From Streptomyces sp. NBC_01716 (GTDB lineage: Bacteria > Actinomycetota > Actinomycetes > Streptomycetales > Streptomycetaceae), in contig NZ_CP109181.1 in the NCBI RefSeq assembly GCF_036248275.1, positions 3,658,001 to 3,722,000 of the forward strand: 64,000 nucleotides of DNA. The letters run 5' to 3'. The notes beneath the pieces were generated by a model. It had not been told where the DNA came from and made no database searches. It saw nothing but the letters and a program-made list of their open reading frames with translations. Both the position numbers and the translations under genes were made by a program. The first letter of the stretch is position 1. Each line of letters begins with the position of its first letter. This document shows positions 21,077 through 29,736 of this stretch, one piece after another.

Positions 21077-22315
21077 ATGGGAGAGACGAGCGAACAGGAC
21101 GAACGACGGCGGCGGCTGGCCGCCTGGCATGCATCCGGACGGATCCTCTGGCGCGGCCACGCCGACCGGCCCGTCGGCGAACAGCTGGCCGCGCTCGCGG
21201 CCGACGCGTCGTCGGTCTACGACCTCGACGAGTGGGCTGACGTGTACGGGAACGGGGTCGTCGCCGAGCTGGAGAACCGGGTGGCGGCCCTCCTCGGTTT
21301 CCCGGCCGCCGCGTTCTTCCCGACGGGCACCATGGCGCAGCAGGTGGCACTGCGGTGCTGGGCGGGCCGCACCGGCAACGCGACCGTGGCCCTGCATCCG
21401 ATGGCGCACCCGGAGGTGCACGAGGGCGGCGCCCTGTCGGTCGTGAGCGGCCTGCGGACGATCCATCCGACCTCCGAGCCCCGGCTGCCCACGGCCGAGG
21501 AGATCGAGGCCACGGACGAGCCGTTCGGCACGCTGATGCTGGAACTGCCGCTGCGCGACGCCGGGTTCGTACTGCCTACGTGGGACGAGCTCGTCGCGGT
21601 CGTGGCGGCGGCGCGTGAGCGCGACGCTGTGGTGCACTTCGACGGGGCGCGGCTGTGGGAGAGCGTGACGCATTTCGGCCGCCCGCTGGAGGAGATCGCG
21701 GGGCTCGCGGACAGCGTGTACGTGTCCTTCTACAAGTCTCTGGGCGCGATGTCCGGGGCGATGCTCGTGGGGTCCTCGACGCTGGTCGAGGAGGCGCGGG
21801 TGTGGCGGCATCGGTACGGAGGACAGGTCTTCCAGCAGTATCCGGCGGCGCTGTCCGCGCTGTTGGGGCTTGAGCGGGAGCTGCCGCGGCTGCCCTCGTA
21901 CGTCGCCCACGCGCGCGTGGTCGCGGCGGCGCTGGCGGAAGAGCTCGCGGAGCCGTCGCGAGGATCAGGAGCCGGATCAGGAGCCGGATCAGGAGCGGTG
22001 TCCGCCGCGCCGTGGTTCCGGGTGCATCCCCAACAGCCGCACACCCACCAGTTCCAGGTCTGGCTCCCGTACGACGCCCGGGTGCTGAACGAGGCGGCCG
22101 TGCGGCAGGCCGAGGAGACGGGGGTGTCGCTCTTCCGCCGCTGGTTCGACTCGGGCTCCGGCCCGCCGGGTGTCTCTGTGACGGAGGTGACGGTCGCGGA
22201 GGCCGGGCTGGAGTGGACAGCGGACGACGTCCGGCAAGCGGTAGGGGAGTTCATGACCCGCGTGAAGGCGGAGGCTGAAGCAGCAGCGGAGGCGAGGGAC
22301 CGGCCCGCCGATTGA
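21077..22315 (+). CDS. Threonine aldolase/beta-eliminating lyase family PLP enzyme
   Basis: 412-residue fold-type I PLP enzyme. The likely Schiff-base lysine is in SFYKSLGAMSG, and the aspartate binding the pyridine nitrogen is in VVHFDGARLWE. Low-specificity threonine aldolases (threonine to glycine and acetaldehyde) have this plan, but other beta-eliminating lyases do too. Near residue 300 a GSGA motif is repeated three times, encoded by a 12-bp tandem repeat (about 21961-21997). Divergent from the panC operon. Its stop codon lies inside the palindrome upstream of the next gene. Confidence 0.85.
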   Translation: MGETSEQDERRRRLAAWHASGRILWRGHADRPVGEQLAALAADASSVYDLDEWADVYGNGVVAELENRVAALLGFPAAAFFPTGTMAQQVALRCWAGRTGNATVALHPMAHPEVHEGGALSVVSGLRTIHPTSEPRLPTAEEIEATDEPFGTLMLELPLRDAGFVLPTWDELVAVVAAARERDAVVHFDGARLWESVTHFGRPLEEIAGLADSVYVSFYKSLGAMSGAMLVGSSTLVEEARVWRHRYGGQVFQQYPAALSALLGLERELPRLPSYVAHARVVAAALAEELAEPSRGSGAGSGAGSGAVSAAPWFRVHPQQPHTHQFQVWLPYDARVLNEAAVRQAEETGVSLFRRWFDSGSGPPGVSVTEVTVAEAGLEWTADDVRQAVGEFMTRVKAEAEAAAEARDRPAD

Positions 22316-22329
22316 CGGGCGCCGTCAAT
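22311..22329. promoter_or_regulatory. Palindromic operator upstream of the ArsR-type gene
   Basis: ATTGACGG-GCG-CCGTCAAT: perfect 8-base arms around 3 bases, 41 bases upstream of the regulator's ATG. It includes the TGA stop of the preceding lyase gene. Form and place fit an ArsR autoregulatory site. Confidence 0.6.
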
Positions 22330-22369
22330 CGTCCGCCGCGCTGTCAGTGGTGGCGTGCAGCATGGATGC

Positions 22370-23455
22370 ATGAGCGTGACCATCGACATCACCGGGCTGC
22401 CCCACGAGCGGATCGTCTTCGGACCGTCCCCGCTCGCCGAGCTGGCCGCGGCCCTTCACGCCCTGTCCGAGCCCGGACACCACGCCCGGCTCCACGCCTG
22501 GATCACGTCCACCTCCGCCGGGCTCAAGCCCGAGCTGGCCGACCGGCTGCACGAGGCGGACTTCCTGTGGCGGTCCGCCCGCTCCGACATCCTGCTGCCC
22601 CCCTGCCCCCGCGAGACGCTGGCCGAGGAGCTGGACGACCTCGACACGATGCCCGACGAGCAGTACGTGGCGGCGGCGCTGGAGATCTCCTGCGCCAGTC
22701 AGTACGGCGCGGGCGCCCCGTCCCCGCTGGTGGACGCCCCCACGCGGGAGCGCGCGCTGGAGCTGGCCGCGACGCGCGGACCGCGCCGGTCCGCCTTCGT
22801 ACGGCGCATGCTGACCGATCCGCCCGCCGTCCGGGCATGGATACGGCGGCTGATGGAGGACTGCGACCAGGCGTTCTTCGCCGAGACCTGGCAGCGGGTC
22901 CGGGTCCAACTGGCCGCCGACGCCCGGCACAAGACCGACCTGCTGCGGCGCAAGGGACTCGCGGAAGCCGTCGCCGCCGTCTCGTCCGCCGTGAGCCTGG
23001 AGGAGACGGGCACCGCCGTCGTCGTGGACAAGCTCTCGTCGGGCCGCACGAGCGCCGCGGGATCGGGCCTGACCTTCCTGCCCACCGCCTTCGGGTGGCC
23101 GCATCTGATCGCGCTGCACGCGCCCGGCTGGCAGCCGGTCGTGCAGTACCCGGTGGGCAGCCCGGAGCCGTCCGGCGGCGCGCCCTCAGTGGAGACGGTC
23201 AAGCTCCGCCTTGAGGCGGTCGCGCACCCCATGCGGATGCGGCTGTGCCGGAGCCTCGCGCGGGGCGAGTATTCGACGAGCGAGCTGGCCGACACGTGCG
23301 GGATAACGGCGCCGGAGGTGTCCCGGCATCTTTCCGTGATACGCAAGGCGGGCCTGCTGACGACCCGCCGCCGTGGGCGCTATGTGCTGCACCAGCTGGA
23401 TGTGACCCTTGTGGCACGGCTCGGCAGCGACTTCCTTGAGGGTGTGCTGCGCTGA
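22370..23455 (+). CDS. ArsR-family regulator with DUF5937 N-terminal domain
   Basis: 361 residues. The N-terminal 250 residues are an actinobacterial domain of unknown function (DUF5937-like; starts ITGLPHERIVFGPSPLAELA). The C-terminal 90 residues form a winged helix of the ArsR type (LEAVAHPMRMRLCRSLARGE, then ITAPEVSRHLSVIRKAGLL). No cysteine metal-binding motif is evident, so it probably senses something other than metal. The ATG at 22370 was chosen for its position after the palindrome at 22311-22329, its likely operator. Confidence 0.85.
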   Translation: MSVTIDITGLPHERIVFGPSPLAELAAALHALSEPGHHARLHAWITSTSAGLKPELADRLHEADFLWRSARSDILLPPCPRETLAEELDDLDTMPDEQYVAAALEISCASQYGAGAPSPLVDAPTRERALELAATRGPRRSAFVRRMLTDPPAVRAWIRRLMEDCDQAFFAETWQRVRVQLAADARHKTDLLRRKGLAEAVAAVSSAVSLEETGTAVVVDKLSSGRTSAAGSGLTFLPTAFGWPHLIALHAPGWQPVVQYPVGSPEPSGGAPSVETVKLRLEAVAHPMRMRLCRSLARGEYSTSELADTCGITAPEVSRHLSVIRKAGLLTTRRRGRYVLHQLDVTLVARLGSDFLEGVLR

Positions 23456-23654
23456 CGGCTGTCGGTGCTCGGGGCGAGCCGCGTCCCCGCCGACGCGGCG
23501 ATGGTGTCGGCGACCTGAGGGATCGTCACGCCGTCCGTACGGATGCGCTCGGCGAGCAGGGCGAAGTGGCGTACCTCCCCGGCAGCCGCCGTGCGATCTC
23601 GTGCGCGGTCCGCGTCTTACCGCCGCCGAAGAGCCCGTTGATCCGCAGGAGCAT
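23456..23654 (-). pseudogene. Remnant of a P-loop ATP-binding protein gene
   Basis: Reading from an ATG at 23654 (overlapping the response-regulator stop as TGATG), the translation begins MLLRINGLFGGGKTRTAHE, an intact Walker A of the small P-loop kinase-like proteins common in Streptomyces. The frame hits a stop after 42 residues. Shifting frame gives VRHFALLA and then ERIRTDGVTIPQVADTIA, which look like middle and C-terminal pieces of the same family. The middle is therefore deleted and the frame broken. About 65 codons of a normal length near 180 remain. Confidence 0.7.
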
Positions 23655-24331
23655 CAGACGGCGCCGCCTCCGGCGCGCACCAGCCCGGACTCGTACGCGA
23701 GCACCACGACCTGCACCCGGTCGCGCAGGCCGAGCTTGGTGAGGATGCGGCCGACATGGGTCTTCACGGTCGCCTCGGAGAGGACCAGCCGGGCGGCGAT
23801 CTCGCCGTTCGACAGGCCCTGGGCGACCAACAGCATGACCTCGCGCTCGCGGCCGGTCAGCCGCTCCAGCGCGCCGGTGGCCGCGGCGCTCTCCCGGCCG
23901 CTCGGCAGCATGGCCGAGAAGCGGTCGAGCAGCCGCCGGGTCGTGGACGGCGCGACGACCGCGTCGCCGCTGTGCACGGCGCGGATCGCGCTCAGCAGCT
24001 CGGACGGCGGCACGTCCTTGAGCATGAAGCCGCTGGCGCCCGCCTTGAGCCCGGAGAAGGCGTACTCGTCGAGGTCGAACGTCGTCAGGATGAGCACCTT
24101 GGGCGCGCCGGGCTCCGCGCAGATGCGCCGGGTCGCCTCCACACCGTCCAGCCGTGGCATGCGTACGTCCATGAGGACGACGTCCACGGCGGTGGCGCGC
24201 AGATTCTCGATCGCCTCCGCGCCGTCGCCCGCCTCCGCGACGACCTCCATGTCCGGCTGTGCGGCCAGCACCATACGAAAACCGGTGCGCAGCAGCACCT
24301 GGTCATCGACGAGCATCACGCGGATCGACAT
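23654..24331 (-). CDS. NarL/LuxR-family response regulator
   Basis: 225 residues. The receiver domain has D9/D10 and phospho-acceptor D55 (VVLMDVRMPRLDG), with Lys in FMLKDVPPSELL. The C-terminal LuxR helix-turn-helix reads LTGREREVMLLVAQGLSNGEIA. Partner of the histidine kinase encoded 68 bases upstream on the same strand. The target genes and signal are unknown. The stop overlaps the start of the decayed P-loop gene. Confidence 0.94.
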   Translation of the reverse strand: MSIRVMLVDDQVLLRTGFRMVLAAQPDMEVVAEAGDGAEAIENLRATAVDVVLMDVRMPRLDGVEATRRICAEPGAPKVLILTTFDLDEYAFSGLKAGASGFMLKDVPPSELLSAIRAVHSGDAVVAPSTTRRLLDRFSAMLPSGRESAAATGALERLTGREREVMLLVAQGLSNGEIAARLVLSEATVKTHVGRILTKLGLRDRVQVVVLAYESGLVRAGGGAV

Positions 24332-24399
24332 CGGCGGGGTTCCTTCTCCGTAGGAGGGCGGTCGGTCGGTGACTGTTCAGGAGTTCAGTTCGGAGGGGT

Positions 24400-25602
24400 T
24401 CAGTGCGCGGGCTTCAACGGAAGCAGCGCGCTGATCCGGAAGCCGCCCCCCGGCCGCGGCCCCGCGTCGAGCGTGCCGCCGACCATGCCGACGCGCTCCC
24501 GCATCCCGATGAGGCCGTGCCCCCGGCCGTCCGCGCCACCGTCCACGTACAGATCGTGGCCCGCGCCGCGCCCGTCGTCCTCGACCAGGAGTCCCAGCCC
24601 GTCGTCGAAGTAGACCAGACGGACGCTGGCTCCCACATCGGGTCCGCCGTGCTTACGGCTGTTCGTCAGCGCTTCCTGCACGATCCGGTACGCGGTGAGC
24701 TCCACGCCGCTCGGCAGCGACCGGGGGGTGCCCTCGACCTTGAAGTCCACGGTGAGCCCCGCCGACCGCACCTGCTCGACCAGGTCCTCTATCTGCTGGA
24801 CGTCGGGCTGCGGCACGTACTCGCCGCTCTCCTTGACGTCGCCGGTCCGCAGCACACCGAGCAGCCGGCGCATCTCGGCCAGCGCCTGCCGTCCGGTGCC
24901 CGAGATGGTCTCCAGGGCCTGCCTGGCCTGTTCGGGCGCGGTGTCCAGGACGTAGGCGGCGCCGTCGGCCTGGACGACCATCACCGAGACGTTGTGCGCG
25001 ACGACGTCGTGCAGCTCGCGGGCGATCCGCGCGCGCTCGGCGGCCACCGCGACCTTGGCCTGCGCCTCCCGCTCCTTCTCCAGCCGGGTCGCACGCTCCT
25101 CCAGCTGAGCGAAGTACGCGCGGCGGGTACGGACGGAGTCGCCGAGTACCCAGGCGAGTGCGAAGGGCAGCGCCAGCACGACGGTGAGGAAGAACTGCCC
25201 GCCGGCGCTCTCCTCGCTCGCGGGCCAGCGCAGTTGGGCCAGCGGCGCCGCGGCGAGGCCGCCGATCAGCGCCAGCTGGGTGGCCCAGCGCGGGCCGCCC
25301 CGTGCGGCGACCGTGTAGATGAGCGCCAGCATGGCGAAGTTGGCCGGATTGGGCCGCACGCTGGTCAGCAGCTGGACCACACCCAGACCGGCCACGAGCA
25401 GCAGCATCTTCTCCGGATGGCGTCGGCGCAGCGCGACGCTCAGCGACAGCAGCAGAACGATCACCGCGGCAACGGCCTTCGGCTCGGCGCCGACACCCGC
25501 CTGCACAACCACCCACAGCATGGAAAACCCGAAGAGCACCACAGCCCAGAAGCTGTCGACGCCCGTCGGGTGTCTACGGAGAAAGTCATAGAGACGCTGC
25601 AC
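24400..25602 (-). CDS. Sensor histidine kinase, NarL-partner type (HisKA_3)
   Basis: 400 residues. Four or more hydrophobic segments lie in the first 155 residues, with little extracytoplasmic loop (the signal is probably membrane-borne). A coiled-coil linker (LEERATRLEKEREAQ) and the HisKA_3 dimerisation box follow, with H198 in RIARELHDVVAHNVSVMVVQ. The HATPase domain has TNSRKHGG, VEDDGRGAG and GHGLIGMRERV. The start is GTG 25602. Divergent from the methyltransferase gene. Confidence 0.94.
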   Translation of the reverse strand: MQRLYDFLRRHPTGVDSFWAVVLFGFSMLWVVVQAGVGAEPKAVAAVIVLLLSLSVALRRRHPEKMLLLVAGLGVVQLLTSVRPNPANFAMLALIYTVAARGGPRWATQLALIGGLAAAPLAQLRWPASEESAGGQFFLTVVLALPFALAWVLGDSVRTRRAYFAQLEERATRLEKEREAQAKVAVAAERARIARELHDVVAHNVSVMVVQADGAAYVLDTAPEQARQALETISGTGRQALAEMRRLLGVLRTGDVKESGEYVPQPDVQQIEDLVEQVRSAGLTVDFKVEGTPRSLPSGVELTAYRIVQEALTNSRKHGGPDVGASVRLVYFDDGLGLLVEDDGRGAGHDLYVDGGADGRGHGLIGMRERVGMVGGTLDAGPRPGGGFRISALLPLKPAH

Positions 25603-25697
25603 GTAACCCAGCGTAGGGAAGCCACAAAGGTAGAAGGGTCAACCGGAGGGCCGATCCGGTCGGCCGGGGAGTACTCCCCAAGGTGGAGACTGGGCCC

Positions 25698-26732
25698 GTG
25701 ACGGATGAGACGTGTAAGCACGACGGGGCCGTGGGGGCTCCGTGGGGCGTGGAGGCCCGCGGATGGGCCGCGGCGATGGAGAGCGCCCTGTACGGCCCGG
25801 AGGGCTTCTACCGGCGCCCTGAGGGGCCTGCCGGGCACTTCCGCACCTCCGTGCACGCCTCATCGCTCTTCGCGTCGGCCGTCGCGAAGCTTCTGGCGGC
25901 GACCGCCGAGGCGCTGGATACCGACGAGATCGCCCTGGTCGACATGGGCGCGGGGCGCGGGGAACTGCTGACCGGTGTCCTCGCCGCCGTACCGGACGGG
26001 CTGACCGTACGGCCGTACGCCGTCGAGCGGGCCCTACGACCGCCGGGACTCGATCCGCGCGTCGAGTGGACCGACAGGCCGCCGACCGGGGTGCGGGGGC
26101 TGCTGTTCGCCAACGAGTGGCTGGACAACGTGCCCGTGGACGTCGCCGAGGTGGGGCCAGACGGGACGGTGCGGTACGTCCTGGTGGGCCCCGACGGCAC
26201 GGAGCGGCCCGGGACCCCGGTCGAAGGCCCGGACGCGCGGTGGCTGGCGCGCTGGTGGCCGATGGACGGGCCGGGCGCGCGGGCGGAGATCGGCCGCACT
26301 CGTGACGAGGCGTGGGCCGCCGCCGTGGCGACGCTGGACCAGGGTCTCGCGGTGGCCGTCGACTACGCGCACGTACGCGGCGACCGGCCGCTGTTCGGGA
26401 CGCTGTCCGGCTTCCGGGGCGGCCGCGAGGTACGGCCGGTACCGGACGGCACCCGCGACATCACCGCCCATGTCGCACTGGACGCGTGCGCGGCGGCCGC
26501 AAGCCCGGGAGGCGCGGCGGCCTTCGTACTGAGCCAGCGCGAGGCCCTGCACCGCCTCGGCGTCAGCGGTGAGCGCCCGCCGCTCTCCCTCGCCACGACC
26601 GACCCCGCCTCCTACGTACGCGCGCTCGCCGCCGCCGGCGAGGCCGCCGAACTGACCGCGCGGGGCGGCCTCGGGGACTTCGGCTGGCTGATGCTTCCGG
26701 TCGGTACGGCTCTGAGAGACTGGCCCGCATGA
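25698..26732 (+). CDS. SAM-dependent methyltransferase, MidA/NDUFAF7 (COG1565) family
   Basis: 344 residues. The family signature is well preserved: [11 protein letters not shown]...[14 protein letters not shown] (compare ALYDP-GYY...GDF-TSPE-S-LFG), the SAM motif [23 protein letters not shown], and near the end [15 protein letters not shown] ... [10 protein letters not shown]. The mitochondrial member NDUFAF7 dimethylates an arginine of complex I subunit NDUFS2, the NuoD homologue. Here the gene overlaps the nuoD paralogue (ATGA), so the same enzyme-substrate pair is likely. GTG 25698 was chosen because AAGGTGGAG precedes it; GTG 25683 lacks a site. Confidence 0.88.
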   Translation: MTDETCKHDGAVGAPWGVEARGWAAAMESALYGPEGFYRRPEGPAGHFRTSVHASSLFASAVAKLLAATAEALDTDEIALVDMGAGRGELLTGVLAAVPDGLTVRPYAVERALRPPGLDPRVEWTDRPPTGVRGLLFANEWLDNVPVDVAEVGPDGTVRYVLVGPDGTERPGTPVEGPDARWLARWWPMDGPGARAEIGRTRDEAWAAAVATLDQGLAVAVDYAHVRGDRPLFGTLSGFRGGREVRPVPDGTRDITAHVALDACAAAASPGGAAAFVLSQREALHRLGVSGERPPLSLATTDPASYVRALAAAGEAAELTARGGLGDFGWLMLPVGTALRDWPA

Positions 26733-27883
26733 CGGAGACCACCCGCACGACGACGGTCGGCATCGGCGGCGCGGCCGAGAGCACGGACATGGTGCTCAAC
26801 ATCGGGCCCCAGCACCCCTCGACGCACGGTGTGCTCCGACTGCGGCTGGTACTCGACGGCGAGGTGATCCGGGAGGCCGAGCCGGTCATCGGGTACATGC
26901 ACCGGGGCGCCGAGAAGCTGTTCGAGGCGCGGGACTACCGCCAGATCATCATGCTCGCCAACCGCCACGACTGGCTGTCGGCGTTCGCCAACGAGCTGGG
27001 TGTGGTGATGGCCGTCGAGCGCATGCTCGGCATGGAGGTGCCGCAGCGCGCCGTCTGGACCCGGACCCTGCTCGCCGAGCTGAACCGGATGCTCAACCAT
27101 CTGATGTTCCTCGGCTCCTACCCCCTCGAACTGGGCGGGATCACCCCGGTGTTCCACGCCTTCCGGGAGCGCGAGGAGCTGCAGGCCGTCATGGAGGAGA
27201 TCTCCGGCGGCCGGATGCACTTCATGTTCAACCGGGTCGGCGGTCTCAAGGAGGACCTGCCCGCGGGCTGGCTGGACCGCGCCAGGCACGCGGTCGCCCA
27301 GGTCCGTTCGCGGATGGACGTCTACGACAGGCTGGTCCTCGGCAACGAGATCTTCCGGGGCCGCACCCGTGGCGTGGGGGTCCTGGCGGCGAAAACCGTG
27401 CACGCGTACGGGGTTTCGGGGCCGATCGCGCGGGCCTCGGGCGTCGACTTCGACCTGCGCCGCGACGAGCCGTACCTCGCGTACGGCGAACTCCAGGACA
27501 CGCTTAAGGTCGTCACCCGCGAGGAGGGCGACTGCCTGGCCCGCTTCGAGTGCCTGCTGGGCCAGACCCACAATTCGCTCGACCTCGCGGACGCGTGCCT
27601 GGACCGCATCGCCGGCCTGGAGCCCGGTCCGGTCAACCAGCGGCTGCCCAAGGTCCTCAAGGCGCCGGAGGGACACACGTACGCCTGGACCGAGAATCCG
27701 CTCGGCATCAACGGCTACTACCTGGTGTCGAAGGGCGAGAAGACCCCGTACCGGCTGAAGCTGCGCTCGGCGTCCTTCAACAACATCCAGGCCCTGACCG
27801 AGCTGCTGCCGGGCACTCTGGTCGCCGACATGGTGGCGATCCTCGGCTCGCTCTTCTTCGTCGTCGGCGACATCGACAAGTAG
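26729..27883 (+). CDS. nuoD2: Orphan NADH-quinone oxidoreductase subunit D paralogue (NuoD2)
   Basis: 384 residues, full-length match to the 49-kDa subunit of complex I, which lines the quinone pocket: [37 protein letters not shown] and the C-terminal [18 protein letters not shown]. No other nuo gene is nearby, so this is the solitary second copy known from Streptomyces. The quinone-site His (H33) is present, but the partner Tyr of canonical NuoD (RLDY) is Trp here (RHDW, W82). The arginine methylated in human NDUFS2 corresponds to R59. Translationally coupled to the MidA-type methyltransferase. Confidence 0.93.
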   Translation: MTETTRTTTVGIGGAAESTDMVLNIGPQHPSTHGVLRLRLVLDGEVIREAEPVIGYMHRGAEKLFEARDYRQIIMLANRHDWLSAFANELGVVMAVERMLGMEVPQRAVWTRTLLAELNRMLNHLMFLGSYPLELGGITPVFHAFREREELQAVMEEISGGRMHFMFNRVGGLKEDLPAGWLDRARHAVAQVRSRMDVYDRLVLGNEIFRGRTRGVGVLAAKTVHAYGVSGPIARASGVDFDLRRDEPYLAYGELQDTLKVVTREEGDCLARFECLLGQTHNSLDLADACLDRIAGLEPGPVNQRLPKVLKAPEGHTYAWTENPLGINGYYLVSKGEKTPYRLKLRSASFNNIQALTELLPGTLVADMVAILGSLFFVVGDIDK

Positions 27884-27899
27884 TAGCGGGGCGCGCTGC

Positions 27900-28221
27900 G
27901 GCCGGCCGGTGCTGCCGTGGTGCGAGATCTCCGCGTCGGCCTGAGGCTGGTTGAGGGGGCGCGGACAGGTGTCCGCGGCGTTCCCGCGCAGGCCGGCCGC
28001 TGGCGCGCCGCACCGTCGTCAGCGATCCGCGCGGTCAGGGCCACCTCACGGCTCACTCGGCGCTGATCGGTGTCGAGCGCGTCCTGGGTCTGGACGGTGG
28101 TACGCCTCCGGCGGCCGGACTGGTACTGCCGGAGAGCGCGATCGACCCGGCACGGGCGGTCGCCCGCCTGCGGGATTCCGGCGTCACGGTCACCACCGAA
28201 CCGCTCGAAGCCCAGCCCTAG
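27900..28221 (+). pseudogene. C-terminal remnant of a dehydrogenase-like gene (saccharopine-dehydrogenase type?)
   Basis: From about 28009 to a TAG at 28219 one frame reads as credible protein: RTVVSDPRGQGHLTAHSALI, then GVERVLGLDGGTPPAAGLVL and PESAIDPARAVARLRDSGVT. This looks like the C-terminal end of NAD(P)-binding saccharopine-dehydrogenase-like proteins. Upstream, a related-looking piece (VRDLRVGLRLVEGART) lies in another frame, and there is no start or N-terminal domain. I read it as a decayed gene. Its stop is itself followed by a transposon-like end (GGGTGTGTCC). Confidence 0.55.
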
Positions 28222-28249
28222 GGTGTGTCCGGGACAGGACCCAGGAGCC
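28221..28249. repeat. Possible remnant of a related terminal inverted repeat
   Basis: CTAGGGTGTGTCCGGGAC (28218-28235) resembles the MITE end CTAGGGCGTGTTTGAG and, like both MITEs, starts at a TAG stop codon. Only this one end is visible; the rest is missing or was displaced by MITE copy 2, which starts 31 bases later. Confidence 0.35.
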
Positions 28250-28434
28250 TAGGGCGTGTTTGAGAAGTAGCGTCGTCCGCCCATCGGGCGGGGCCCACGG
28301 CGTCTGGTGCGTGCGATCGCAAGGCGGAGGATCAGCCCCGTAGATGGACCGGACGTACTTGGATGACTCCGACAACGCGGCGAGCGCGCGTGCCAGGCGT
28401 CGTGGGCCAGACGGGACTTCTCAAACACGCCCTA
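28250..28434. mobile_element. MITE copy 2 (181 bp, with TA target duplication)
   Basis: Element 28252-28432, identical to copy 1 (5481-5661) except for two bases, with perfect 17-bp terminal inverted repeats (GGGCGTGTTTGAGAAGT) and TA on each side. An additional AGGAGCC occurs on both flanks (28243-28249 and 28434-28440). It lies between the gene remnant and the 3' end of the coiled-coil membrane-protein gene, whose TAG stop (28432-28434 on the minus strand) is formed by the element's last base plus the TA target. The internal hairpin layout is as in copy 1. Confidence 0.88.
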
Positions 28435-29610
28435 GGAGCCGATCGCGCTGCGCAGTTGGCCGAGGGGCAGTGGCTCGGTCTCGTCGTGCTCGGTCAGGTC
28501 GATGACCTTGCCCACCGCCCGGTCGTCCGTCCTGCGCCGCTCCTCAAGGGCCTCCTCGCCGGTCACATCGGCGAGGTCCTCGCGCCGCGCCCGTTCCAGC
28601 TCAGCCGCCGCGGACTGTCTGCCCTCGGTCTCCACGGTCTCCGGGCCGGCAGGGCCGTCCTCCGCGTCGGCGGCGGGCGGTTCGGTCGAGGCGGCGCCGC
28701 CCTTCTGCGTGCCGAAGAAGTCGAAACCTCCCTCGGGACCCCGTTGCAGCCGGTGCCGCCGGTTGTACGGGACGATCGCCGATGCGCCCGGGTGGGGGCG
28801 GGTGGCGGGCAGCGATGCCGACGGCCTGACCTTCAGCGGAAGCGCGAACGAGGGGCGTGCGTGCTCGCCGGCCGCCGCGGCTTCCGCCGCGCGCCGCTTC
28901 CCGGCTTCCTTCTCCTGCGCGGCCTTCTCGGCGCGGGCCTGCTCGGCCTTCGCCGCCTGCTTCGCCCGCTCCTCCTCCGCCGCGGCCTCGCGGGCCGCGC
29001 GCTCGGCGAGTTGATGCCGGCGGGCCTCTTCGAGGATCCGCTTCGTGTGCTGTGTCACGCCGTTGTGCGTCAGGTCCTCAAGGGCCTGCGCTGCGCGGTA
29101 GTACGCCGACGCGGTGGGTGTACTGCCCGCGGGCGGCAGCGCCTTCGGCTCGGCGGCCGCTTCGATGGCGAGCTGCCGCCGGCCCTCCAGCGCGCTGGCG
29201 CGCGCGGTCTCCGCCGTGGCGTACCGGCGCAGAAGCGCGGCGTGCTCGCCGCGCAGTTTCGCGAGTTCCGCCCGCTTGGTGCGCAGCTTGGTGTCGAGCC
29301 GGGTGCGGATCTCGCGCGATTCCTCGATATCGGTTTCGAGTTCGGCTACTCGCTCTTCGGTCTTCCACTCCTCGCTCGCCTGCGCGCGGAGCAGTTCGGC
29401 GACGCGCCGGCCCGCGGCCCGGTCCCAACTGCGCATCAGATAGGCGCCGGTGGCGGCGGTGGCCGCGGTGACGACCACCAGCCCGCGGAGCGCCACGGGT
29501 TCCGCGAGGAGCCAGGCACCCGCGGCGCACAGAGCCGCGGCCCCCGCCACGGCCGACGGCGGCAGAATCCTGTGGAGGGGCGGGGAATGGCGGTGGCGTC
29601 CACGTGGCAT
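28432..29610 (-). CDS. Membrane-anchored coiled-coil protein of unknown function
   Basis: 392 residues. Two hydrophobic segments near the N-terminus (about 18-36 and 41-58) are followed by a long charged helix (about 75-250) with heptad-like runs (EERVAELETDIEESREIRTR and an Ala/Glu/Lys-rich stretch), then a disordered acidic tail. No catalytic motif seen; the plan suggests a cytoplasmic scaffold anchored in the membrane. The TAG stop coincides with the border of MITE copy 2 but appears to be the original one, because the element begins with G at the TA target. Confidence 0.7.
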   Translation of the reverse strand: MPRGRHRHSPPLHRILPPSAVAGAAALCAAGAWLLAEPVALRGLVVVTAATAATGAYLMRSWDRAAGRRVAELLRAQASEEWKTEERVAELETDIEESREIRTRLDTKLRTKRAELAKLRGEHAALLRRYATAETARASALEGRRQLAIEAAAEPKALPPAGSTPTASAYYRAAQALEDLTHNGVTQHTKRILEEARRHQLAERAAREAAAEEERAKQAAKAEQARAEKAAQEKEAGKRRAAEAAAAGEHARPSFALPLKVRPSASLPATRPHPGASAIVPYNRRHRLQRGPEGGFDFFGTQKGGAASTEPPAADAEDGPAGPETVETEGRQSAAAELERARREDLADVTGEEALEERRRTDDRAVGKVIDLTEHDETEPLPLGQLRSAIGS

Positions 29611-29736
29611 GGCCAGAAATTTACCGCGCGTCGCGCCGGAATGGGGGTCGGCCGGACAATCTTTCCCCGTCCGTTGCCGACTCCACTCCCGGCCCTCTAC
29701 TTCCCGCCGCTTCCCACTACTTGGCCCCGCTTGTCG

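Noticed and set aside
28190..28375. 61-residue reading frame within MITE copy 2
   Set aside because: Also present in copy 1 and crossing the element end; no start signal or protein-like composition, so not a gene.
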